Assembly (NCBI GenBank): GCA_003151295.1 | Contig: PLXD01000293.1 | Location: 1,226 to 11,789 of the forward strand | Direction of reading: 5' to 3' | Length of the DNA stretch: 10,564 nucleotides | From: Chitinophagaceae bacterium | GTDB lineage: Bacteria > Bacteroidota > Bacteroidia > Chitinophagales > Chitinophagaceae | Part shown: one piece after another, positions 1-6,045 of the stretch | How the letters are laid out: each line of letters starts with the position of its first letter | How positions within the stretch are numbered: the stretch's first letter is position 1 | The notes under the pieces: generated by a model | The model's database searches: none | What the model saw: the letters and a program-made list of their open reading frames with translations, nothing else | Told to the model about the DNA's origin: nothing | Position numbers and translations under genes: made by a program

Positions 1-125
1 GCCGAATTGATCTTCAAATCTTTTATCAGGTTGGTATCTTCGGTGATCCCCCCCAGCAGTTCCTTATTTTCAGTATAAGGCGTCAGCACCTTCTTAAGTT
101 CATCCAGAATTTCTCGTCTATCCAT
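1..125 (-). CDS. acyl carrier protein, N-terminal part (cut by window edge)
   Basis: This open frame begins at the ATG at 125-123 and runs off the left edge after 41 complete codons. The translation starts MDRREILDELKKVL and continues to DTNLIKDLKINS(A), which is the first helix and the loop leading to the phosphopantetheine site of an acyl carrier protein. The last complete codon is the serine (residue 41) that would carry the 4'-phosphopantetheine arm; the preceding residue is Asn where most ACPs have Asp. It would hold growing acyl chains for the adjacent ketosynthase, dehydratase and reductase. The start overlaps the end of the upstream ketosynthase gene by 8 bases, implying translational coupling. 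A run of seven G (minus strand, 54-48) lies in the coding sequence, but the frame is intact. The C-terminal half is outside the window. Confidence 0.85.
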   Translation of the reverse strand, partial: MDRREILDELKKVLTPYTENKELLGGITEDTNLIKDLKINS

Positions 126-1395
126 TATGATTATATTTTGAAAATATTAAACAGGCATTAACATCTCCAAATCCAAAATTTGCTTTGGCCACTGTGTTAA
201 TCTCTTTTTTTACCATTGTTGTCGGCAGCTTGTCGACGCTTACCATCTTTAAAATTTCGGGATTGACATCCTCCAGGTTGATATTTGGATGCACGAACTG
301 ATGCGTGATCTGCAATACCGCCGCAACAGCCTCAATGGACCCTGCGGCGCTAAGGCAATGTCCTATCATCGATTTTAATGAATTTATCAGGGGGAAATCA
401 TCGCCTTTTCTATCCAGTGCCAGGCTCCAATTTCGAATTTCCAGCGCATCTGCTGCAGTAGCAGTCAGATGACCACCTATCAAGTCTATCGATCGGGGGC
501 TGATATTCGAATTTATGAGCGCATCTGAGATACACTTGATAATTCCTTCGGAACCGGGCGCTGTCATGGAGCCCCCGCCCCGCTGTCCTCCGGAATTAGT
601 ACTCCCTCCTACGATTTCCGCATAGATGGTAGCGTTGCGCGCTAAGGCAAAATCCAGGTCCTCCAGGATCAGGGCGCCCGCGCCCGAACCGGGAACAAAA
701 CCACAAGCGGAGCTACTCATCGGGCGGGAAGCCTGTTCAGGATGATGATTAAATTTCCTTGCCAAAACCCGCATGGAATCAAAAGTACCGAAAATGTAGG
801 AATCCACGTACTCGGCACTTCCGACCAGCATGCGTCTTGCAAAGCCGTGCTTTATGTATTCATAGCCCATTAGAATGGCCTGTGTGCCGGTGGCGCAAGC
901 CGCGGAATTAGTAATGGTCCGGTTACCCAGCGCCAATCGTCCCGAGAGATACGCGGTTATCCCACTGATCATAATCTGCTCCACGATTCTGGAACCCAAC
1001 TTTCTTGCTTCCTTGCCATCCACCTTGGTAATGACATTTTTGACCACTTCCGTATCGCCAACGCTGCTACCGAAAATACAACCTGTTTCCCAGCGCGGCA
1101 GTTCACTGTCAATGCTGATTCCTGCATCTGTCCATGCATCCAATGCCGCCTTTATACCATACCCGATACCGATGGCCTTCAAACCATGAAATGTCGTTTC
1201 CGGGATGTAGTTCTTTAGTTGGTCCCATTCAAAGACAGGCTGGCCGGCGACCTGGCAATTGAACCTGAGCTCCTCGTACTGCGGCACGAATCTCACTCCT
1301 GAAACGCCGTTTCGAATGGAATGTAAAAAAGCCGGAATCCCCACCCCATTGGGAGAAACAACTCCTAAGCCCGTAATGACGACACGGTGGTCCAT
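118..1395 (-). CDS. FabF-like beta-ketoacyl-ACP synthase of the polyene/flexirubin pathway
   Basis: This 425-residue protein has the thiolase-fold ketosynthase layout and normal length for FabB/FabF. It opens with RVVITGLGVVSPNG. The nucleophile is Cys167 in NSAACATGTQA, and the active-site histidines are His309 and His346, with Lys341 in KSMIGH. The C-terminal FGFGDVNA corresponds to the family's FGFGGxNA. The family performs decarboxylative Claisen condensation of acyl and malonyl-ACP in the cytoplasm. The motif around His309 reads GGHLTATAAD rather than the usual NAHGTGTxxxD, so it is a divergent branch with an apparently complete triad. It follows the dehydratase by 16 bases and overlaps the ACP start by 8. 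A role in polyene elongation is inferred from context. A chain-length-factor role is less likely because the Cys is present. Confidence 0.92.
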   Translation of the reverse strand: MDHRVVITGLGVVSPNGVGIPAFLHSIRNGVSGVRFVPQYEELRFNCQVAGQPVFEWDQLKNYIPETTFHGLKAIGIGYGIKAALDAWTDAGISIDSELPRWETGCIFGSSVGDTEVVKNVITKVDGKEARKLGSRIVEQIMISGITAYLSGRLALGNRTITNSAACATGTQAILMGYEYIKHGFARRMLVGSAEYVDSYIFGTFDSMRVLARKFNHHPEQASRPMSSSACGFVPGSGAGALILEDLDFALARNATIYAEIVGGSTNSGGQRGGGSMTAPGSEGIIKCISDALINSNISPRSIDLIGGHLTATAADALEIRNWSLALDRKGDDFPLINSLKSMIGHCLSAAGSIEAVAAVLQITHQFVHPNINLEDVNPEILKMVSVDKLPTTMVKKEINTVAKANFGFGDVNACLIFSKYNHNG

Positions 1396-1411
1396 TGTGC
1401 TTATTTTTAGT

Positions 1412-1861
1412 TCAGCATTTTTTAATCATACCGGAAAACATTCCCTTTGCAACCAACTCTTCTGCCTCATTGCGCATTTCCACGTAACATTTAAGCTTAC
1501 CGAAACGGAAATATTGTTTCCTGGAAATTACGGTTACTTTCTCTCCCGGTAATACCATTTTGTAAAAAGAAACCTCTGTTGTAGTAAGCAGGGGCAATAC
1601 CCCATCCGCTCCAACACTAAATTCCCCGCAAGGCCGGGTGATCAGGTATATCCCTAATACCACCAAGCCGATTTGCGCCATTATTTCGGTAATAATGACA
1701 CCCGGAGTAATAGGATTCCCGGCAAAATGGTCCTCATAAAAAAAAGCATCTTTTTTCAAAGTATAATCCCCTGCCACTTCCTCCTCATTCAACGATGAGA
1801 TGTTGTCGACAAAAAGGAAGGAAGATTTATACGGCAGATGACTTAATATATCGTTGTACAT
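1412..1861 (-). CDS. FabZ/FabA-like 3-hydroxyacyl-ACP dehydratase (hotdog fold)
   Basis: This 149-residue protein has the length and motifs of FabZ. The N-terminal LPYKSSFLFVD matches FabZ LPHRYPFLLVD with His replaced by Tyr. The catalytic pair is visible: His45 in EDHFAGNPITPG and Glu59 in ITEIMAQIG. The C-terminal half has the expected strand pattern (VSFYKMVLPGEKVTV, then FGKLKCYVEM). The family removes water from 3-hydroxyacyl-ACP to give trans-2-enoyl-ACP, which repeated without enoyl reduction yields a conjugated polyene. It sits 31 bases after the reductase gene and 16 before the ketosynthase, so it is almost certainly co-transcribed with both. That it belongs to pigment rather than housekeeping fatty acid synthesis is inferred from the locus. 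Confidence 0.9.
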   Translation of the reverse strand: MYNDILSHLPYKSSFLFVDNISSLNEEEVAGDYTLKKDAFFYEDHFAGNPITPGVIITEIMAQIGLVVLGIYLITRPCGEFSVGADGVLPLLTTTEVSFYKMVLPGEKVTVISRKQYFRFGKLKCYVEMRNEAEELVAKGMFSGMIKKC

Positions 1862-1892
1862 AATATCTTCTACCTGTTTTTAATCATTAGGT

Positions 1893-2732
1893 TTAAAGGC
1901 AATGCTCACCCCCATCCACATGTATTACCGAACCGTTTATCCAGGATGCTTCTTCAGTGCAAAGCAAATAAATGACGTTTGCCACGTCCTCCGGCTTCGT
2001 CATCCTCCCCAAAGGGTTTCTTGCGATCGATACATCAATGAGCTTTTTGCTTGCAGGTATTTTCTTCAATGAAGGCGTATCGGTAATTCCTGCCTGTATC
2101 AGATTTGTTTTCAATCCATATTTGCTTAACTCGATCGCCATATAGGTCGTAAGGCTTTCAAGCGAGGCCTTGGCAATGGAAACGGCGGCATAGCCTTCCC
2201 AGTATTTATGGGCCCCTTCGCTGGTGAGCCCAATTATCCGCGCATCCGCGTGGAAAAGTTCCTCCCTCAAAAGAGATCTTACCCAATCCAACAAACTGGT
2301 AGCCATGGCATAGGTAGTAAGCTGGATATCTTCCATCGAAAGAATCTCATAATTTTCTTCCCGCCCGGCATCCTGTGGAACATCCTGTGAAACTATCAAA
2401 GGCTTTACATTACCTCGCGCGATGGAATGAAGCAGCAACCTGACGCAATGCTTTTTACCGGTCATGGATGAAAATTGCTGAATAAACGATATCCTGGCTG
2501 CTTCATCCAATGCGTTTATATTAAATGGGATAATGGTTATATCAAATGCGGCGGCTATCGATGAAAACTTTTCTTTCAGCGATCTTTCAGCCACTGCAGT
2601 TTCTCGGTAAAGCACAGCGATATTCATGCCATGACAGGCCAGCTTTTCAACGGCTGCAAGTCCAAAGCCGCTTGAGCCACCCAAAATAACCGACCACATG
2701 CCGGAAAACTGTTCTTTATTTTTATACAGCAT
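1893..2732 (-). CDS. FabI/FabL-like short-chain dehydrogenase/reductase
   Basis: This 279-residue protein has an SDR Rossmann fold. A glycine-rich nucleotide-binding loop GGSSGFG lies at residues 18-24. LLLHSIARG at about 99-107 resembles the FabI segment containing 'HSIA'. The active site reads GYAAVSIAKASLES, with Tyr181 and Lys188 separated by six residues. That Y-x6-K spacing is typical of enoyl-ACP reductases FabI/FabL and unlike the Y-x3-K of FabG ketoreductases. The C-terminal part (NPLGRMTKPEDVANVIYLL, then VDGG) is also FabL-like. The substrate could be enoyl-ACP for a saturated resorcinol side chain, or 3-ketoacyl-ACP if the function has shifted. It is the first gene of the left operon. 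Met12 is a possible later start, but the first Met is kept because it gives the normal N-terminal strand. Confidence 0.85.
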   Translation of the reverse strand: MLYKNKEQFSGMWSVILGGSSGFGLAAVEKLACHGMNIAVLYRETAVAERSLKEKFSSIAAAFDITIIPFNINALDEAARISFIQQFSSMTGKKHCVRLLLHSIARGNVKPLIVSQDVPQDAGREENYEILSMEDIQLTTYAMATSLLDWVRSLLREELFHADARIIGLTSEGAHKYWEGYAAVSIAKASLESLTTYMAIELSKYGLKTNLIQAGITDTPSLKKIPASKKLIDVSIARNPLGRMTKPEDVANVIYLLCTEEASWINGSVIHVDGGEHCL

Positions 2733-2793
2733 TTTTATAGAACTGACCCTTTTAAATTCCTGTTTTTTGCTTGTCCGTCTGATGAATAAATAG

Positions 2794-2812
2794 CCGGGCA
2801 GGATGCGCCCGG
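2794..2812. repeat. perfect 6-bp GC-rich inverted repeat (stem-loop)
   Basis: CCGGGC (2794-2799) and GCCCGG (2807-2812) are perfect inverted copies around a 7-base loop AGGATGC. It stands out in AT-rich surroundings. If the candidate leftward promoter is used, this stem would form near the 5' end of the minus-strand transcript, where it could stabilise the mRNA or act as an operator or attenuator. No U-tract follows on either strand, so it is not a standard terminator. Confidence 0.5.
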
Positions 2813-2822
2813 ATTAAACCTT

Positions 2823-2850
2823 CAAAAATAAGTGAAATCCCCCTATCAAA
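2823..2850 (-). promoter_or_regulatory. candidate Bacteroidota-type promoter for the left (minus) operon
   Basis: Read on the minus strand, 2830-2823 is TATTTTTG, an exact match to the TAnnTTTG -7 box of Bacteroidota sigma-ABfr promoters. TTTG at 2850-2847 is a possible -33 element. The spacer between them is 16 bases, slightly shorter than the usual 17-23, which lowers confidence. Transcription would start around 2815-2818, leaving a leader of roughly 85 bases before the reductase ATG. Confidence 0.4.
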
Positions 2851-3024
2851 GGCCAGACCAGGATGTTATATATCATTATAATTAATTAATTTGCCTTTTG
2901 AAATAGCCGGAACAGGACAGATTAAGGGAATGGATAAGTATTTATTGCGCAAGTTATTGATTTATAACTAACTATACATATTAATAGTATCTCTGTCAGA
3001 TTTAGCACCTCCATCAATCGACCT

Positions 3025-3516
3025 ATGAAGCTGAGAATGATTTTTGCACTGGTTTCCATATTGTCCGGATTGGTTATCCAGGGAAAGGAAGTATGGGGGG
3101 AGATCTTTAATAAACAGGCATTCTATAACGTAATGGCATCAGGAAATGTGGATGAGATCAATGCGGAACTAATCAGCGTTTCGGCCGCTCCTATCGTTGA
3201 AAAAGAAGCTTATGAAGGAGCTTTACTCATGAAGAAAGCCGGATTGATGACCAAACCGTCGGATAAATTGAAATTCTTTAGATCGGGGCGAATAAAACTC
3301 GAGTCTTCATTAATAAAAGACAGCAGCAATGGAGAGTATCATTTTCTACGTCTTATTGTGCAGGAACATGCCCCCGGGATCGTTAAATACCGCGCAGATC
3401 TGAAAAAAGACAGTCAAACTATTCACAATACTTTTAAAAATTTATCACCTATCGTTCAAAAGGCCATTATTGATTACAGTAAAAATTCAAAAATATTGCG
3501 CCCGGAAGATTTTTAA
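3025..3516 (+). CDS. small exported protein of unknown function at the head of the dar operon
   Basis: The product is 163 residues. Residues 1-20 look like a Sec signal peptide: MKLRM, then a hydrophobic core IFALVSILSGLVI, then QG before a charged stretch. No lipobox cysteine is present. The mature part is mixed alpha/beta, with the segment EYHFLRLIVQEHAPG at about 104-118 looking most like a conserved core, and a charged C-terminal half. It would act in the periplasm or envelope. It is the first gene of the plus-strand unit, only 12 bases before darA, so it is probably co-expressed with pigment synthesis. I do not recognise the family and see no catalytic motif. A role in pigment transport or envelope placement is only a guess from position. 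Confidence 0.75.
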   Translation: MKLRMIFALVSILSGLVIQGKEVWGEIFNKQAFYNVMASGNVDEINAELISVSAAPIVEKEAYEGALLMKKAGLMTKPSDKLKFFRSGRIKLESSLIKDSSNGEYHFLRLIVQEHAPGIVKYRADLKKDSQTIHNTFKNLSPIVQKAIIDYSKNSKILRPEDF

Positions 3517-3528
3517 TTTTACAGTAAC

Positions 3529-4428
3529 ATGAGTAAGAAAGTGTTAGCTATCTATTATTCGCAATCCGGCCAGTTGGGGGAAATTATTGATTGTTTTACC
3601 GCACCTCTTATTGAATCAGGTGCCTCCGTCGAAAAAGTAAGCATCAAACCGGTGAGCGATTATGCATTCCCCTGGACGGGTGAACGATTTTATAGTGTAA
3701 TGCCTGATTGTGTTTTGGGGATTACCAAAGAACTGGCCCCTTTTAAGCTAAAGGAATCTTCGTATGACCTCATTATTATAGGCTACCAGGCGTGGTTCTT
3801 GTTTCCAAGCATCCCCTCTAATTCTTTATTGAATGACCCGGAGTTCAGGACTATTGTAAAAAACACCCCGGTTATAACCATCACCGGAGCAAGAAATATG
3901 TGGCTCAATGCCTTTGAAGGAGTTAAAAAATCTCTTTCCGAAGCAGGAGCCAACCTGGTAGGCAATATTGCGTTGGTAGATAAACACCCTAATATAGTCA
4001 GTTTTGTGACCATTTTTCATTGGCTGTTAAAAGGCAAAAAGGACCGGTATCTGAATATCTTCCCAATTCCGGGCGTCGCAGAGCCGGACATCGTTCACGC
4101 GAAAGTATACGGCTCCATCGTGCTCCCCTATCTGAACAAAAATAATTGGGATGGAATGCAGGCAGCGCTGGTTCGTGATAAGGCAGTCGAATTGAAATAT
4201 ATTTTATGGTTACTTGAATCCAAAGCAGTTCCTACCTACACGGTATGTGCAAACTTTATTGTAAAAAGGAAAAAAAGAACGGCCTGGCTGGTAGTATTCA
4301 AATACTATCTTTTATTTGCGCTGTTCATAGGCGCTCCTATCCTTATCGTGATTGATGCCATTTTTATCAAGCCGTTTTTGTCCGGTCGTATAAGAGCTAA
4401 GAAACAATATTATTTGGAATTGAATTAA
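3529..4428 (+). CDS. darA: DarA-type dialkylresorcinol biosynthesis enzyme (flavodoxin-like, membrane-anchored)
   Basis: The 299-residue protein opens with KVLAIYYSQSGQLGEI, the first strand and phosphate-binding loop of a flavodoxin-like fold. Further alternating strands appear as LIIIGYQAWFLFPS (81-94) and TPVITITGARNMW (113-125). Family members are often called 'dialkylresorcinol condensing enzyme'. Work on DarA/DarB pairs assigns ring formation to DarB and conversion of the cyclohexanedione to the aromatic resorcinol to DarA, which a flavin-type fold would suit. Residues about 251-284 are strongly hydrophobic (WLVVFKYYLLFALFIG and following), preceded by the basic KRKKR, so the C-terminus is probably membrane-embedded. 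It lies 11 bases before darB, and that fixed pairing supports the call. Flavin binding is inferred. Confidence 0.85.
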   Translation: MSKKVLAIYYSQSGQLGEIIDCFTAPLIESGASVEKVSIKPVSDYAFPWTGERFYSVMPDCVLGITKELAPFKLKESSYDLIIIGYQAWFLFPSIPSNSLLNDPEFRTIVKNTPVITITGARNMWLNAFEGVKKSLSEAGANLVGNIALVDKHPNIVSFVTIFHWLLKGKKDRYLNIFPIPGVAEPDIVHAKVYGSIVLPYLNKNNWDGMQAALVRDKAVELKYILWLLESKAVPTYTVCANFIVKRKKRTAWLVVFKYYLLFALFIGAPILIVIDAIFIKPFLSGRIRAKKQYYLELN

Positions 4429-4439
4429 CTAAAACAGGT

Positions 4440-5588
4440 ATGTCCCTTAAGCAGGTCTATATAACCAATACATCCGTCTTTCTTCCCAACGATCCGGTAT
4501 CCAACGATGATATGGAATTGTATCTTGGTTACATCAATGAGAAACCTTCCAAATCAAGAAAAATCGTTTTAAGGAATAATGGAATAAACACCAGGTATTA
4601 TGCGCTGACAAAAGAAGGAAAACCCACACATACCAATGCGCAGATGACAGCCTTGGCAGTAAAGTCTTTATTCGCGGCAAACCCTGAAGAAATAAAGAAA
4701 GTTGAATTGCTGGCATGCGGGACCTCTTCCCCCGATCAAATGATGCCGTCCCATGGTGTAATGACGCATGGCTGGTTGCCTGAAACAAATGCCATTGAAG
4801 TAGTTTCACCCTCCGGCGTATGCTGTGCGGGCATGCATGCTTTCAAATATGCATATATGGCGGTTAAAACGGGCGATGTTAAATTGGCAGTCGCCACCGG
4901 GTCGGAAAGGTTTTCCGGCTCGCTTGTTTCGAATGTTTTTGAAGAAGAGGCACAGAAATTGAAAGAACTGAAAAAGAACCCTTATATAGGATTTGAAAAG
5001 GAATTTTTAAGGTGGATGTTGTCTGATGGTGCTGCCGCCTTTTTATTGTCGGATAAACAAAATGAAAATGGGTTAAGTCTCCGCGTAGAATGGATAGAGG
5101 GTGTCTCGTACGCCAATGAAATGGAAACCTGTATGTATATGGCAAGTGAAAAGTTGCCGGATGGCACATTGAAAAGCTATATGGATTTTACACCGGAAGA
5201 AATTATCAGCAAATCCATTTTAAGCATCAAACAGGATATCAATTTATTGAGCAACAATATCGTCCCACTGGGTGGGAAAAGAATAAAAGAAATTTTCGAG
5301 AGAAAAGGGCATACAGCAGAGGATGTTGATTATTTTCTGCCGCATATATCCAGCGAATTTTTCAAAAGCAAGATTTTCGAGATAATGGAGTTATATGGAA
5401 CGGGCATCCCTTATGAAAAATGGTTTCTTAACTTAAGCAGCCTGGGAAATGTAGGAGCCTGCTCCGCCTACCTGATGGTCGATGAATTATTCCATAGCGG
5501 AAAATTGAAAAAAGGAGAGAAAATTCTATTACTAGTTCCGGAAAGCGGCCGGTTCTCATACATGTATGCCATGCTGACGGTCTGCTGA
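4440..5588 (+). CDS. darB: DarB-type beta-ketoacyl-ACP synthase III (cyclohexanedione/resorcinol-forming)
   Basis: This 382-residue protein has the FabH-like thiolase fold. The nucleophile lies in SPSGVCCAGMHAF: by alignment with the family's A-C-S-G motif it is Cys129, with Cys128 next to it. The other triad members are His302 in LPHISSEFF and Asn337 in SLGNVGACSA. DarB enzymes condense a 3-ketoacyl thioester with a second activated acyl unit and cyclise the product to a 2,5-dialkylcyclohexane-1,3-dione, the precursor of dialkylresorcinols. The protein is longer than housekeeping FabH (about 320 residues), as expected for DarB-like members; the extra length includes the charged segment at about 165-190. 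It is located directly downstream of darA. ATG at 4440 is chosen because it gives the first strand KQVYITNTSVFLP. Confidence 0.9.
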   Translation: MSLKQVYITNTSVFLPNDPVSNDDMELYLGYINEKPSKSRKIVLRNNGINTRYYALTKEGKPTHTNAQMTALAVKSLFAANPEEIKKVELLACGTSSPDQMMPSHGVMTHGWLPETNAIEVVSPSGVCCAGMHAFKYAYMAVKTGDVKLAVATGSERFSGSLVSNVFEEEAQKLKELKKNPYIGFEKEFLRWMLSDGAAAFLLSDKQNENGLSLRVEWIEGVSYANEMETCMYMASEKLPDGTLKSYMDFTPEEIISKSILSIKQDINLLSNNIVPLGGKRIKEIFERKGHTAEDVDYFLPHISSEFFKSKIFEIMELYGTGIPYEKWFLNLSSLGNVGACSAYLMVDELFHSGKLKKGEKILLLVPESGRFSYMYAMLTVC

Positions 5589-5608
5589 CGGAATTCAATA
5601 TTTTTTGT

Positions 5609-5641
5609 ATGAATCTCACCATGACAAAAATTAACGGATGA
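5609..5641 (+). other. possible 10-codon leader ORF overlapping the next start
   Basis: In the 49-base gap after darB, an ATG at 5609 opens MNLTMTKING followed by TGA at 5639-5641. This stop overlaps the ATG at 5638 of the next gene (ATGA). The arrangement would allow reinitiation on the downstream gene. The frame is too short to judge by codon use and may be chance. Confidence 0.15.
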
Positions 5642-6045
5642 AAAAAGAAGATGTCCCCCAGGATCTGAGTTCACTTGGGAAAATCACAAAAGAAGTTTGT
5701 TATGCCACCGATCATTCAGGCAAGTATGTTACCGAATTGAGCCGCGGCTGGGATATCAAAATCACGGCGCTGGATACGGCCTGGGAGGATATTGAAGACC
5801 GTATCAAAATTGCAGGAGAAAAAGTATCGAATGGCCACGCGAGCCCCATACTGTATTTCATGGAAAGAGGGCTTATGGATACAGGAATCGTTGCGGCTTA
5901 TACCGGTTTCCGGAAGTGGCAGGTAAAAAGGCATCTGAAACCGGCCGTTTTTAAAAAATTATCCGATAAAAAATTGCAACGATACACCGAGATTTTTAAC
6001 GTGAGCATAGAAGAGCTTAAAAGCATGACTGTACATGAAGATTGA
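5638..6045 (+). CDS. small protein with XRE-like helix-turn-helix region, function unknown
   Basis: The 135-residue product is soluble, with no signal peptide or membrane segment. The N-terminal half includes GWDIKITALDTAWEDIEDRI (38-57), predicted mostly helical. Residues about 69-128 can be laid onto an XRE/Cro-type helix-turn-helix: ILYFMERGLMDTGIVAAYTG, then a basic KWQVKRHL, then a last helix with FNVSIEELKSM resembling the common 'LGVSxEEL' ending. The match is by eye and the recognition helix is atypical. It could be a regulator or a protein-interaction partner of the biosynthetic enzymes. It overlaps the downstream BtrH-like gene by 11 bases in another frame, so the two are probably translated together. 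I do not recognise a named family. Confidence 0.75.
   Translation: MKKEDVPQDLSSLGKITKEVCYATDHSGKYVTELSRGWDIKITALDTAWEDIEDRIKIAGEKVSNGHASPILYFMERGLMDTGIVAAYTGFRKWQVKRHLKPAVFKKLSDKKLQRYTEIFNVSIEELKSMTVHED

Larger units (their letters stand above)
2733..3024. promoter_or_regulatory. divergent intergenic region between the two pigment operons
   Basis: The 292 bases separate the start codons of the reductase gene (minus) and the exported-protein gene (plus), so both operon promoters are expected here. The stretch is AT-rich, especially 2870-2892 and 2941-2990. It holds a GC-rich inverted repeat (2794-2812) and a candidate Bacteroidota-type promoter facing left (2823-2850). No exact TAnnTTTG box facing right was found; the closest is TTAATTTG at 2886-2893, one mismatch, without a clear upstream TTG element. 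Neither downstream start codon has a convincing Shine-Dalgarno sequence, as is usual in this phylum. No gene-sized open frame is present. Confidence 0.7.

Noticed and set aside
48-54. Run of seven identical bases in the left ACP gene as a phase-variable tract
   Set aside because: Seven bases is short for slippage control and the frame reads cleanly through it.
875-1189. 104-codon plus-strand open frame within the left ketosynthase
   Set aside because: It lies entirely antisense to a gene with complete ketosynthase motifs and shows no recognisable domain.
2930-2971. 13-codon open frame (MDKYLLRKLLIYN) upstream of the exported-protein gene
   Set aside because: Although a purine stretch precedes it, it is too short to support, and there is no attenuator-like structure or overlap with the next gene.
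5557-5591. 12-bp palindrome CATACATGTATG and an 8-bp direct repeat GCTGACGG at the end of darB
   Set aside because: Both lie in or at the end of coding sequence, lack a U-tract or flanking symmetry, and could arise by chance.
5599-5607. Possible internal promoter box TATTTTTTG in the darB-to-5638 gap
   Set aside because: The spacing is TA-n3-TTTG, one base longer than the TAnnTTTG consensus, and no clear -33 element was found.
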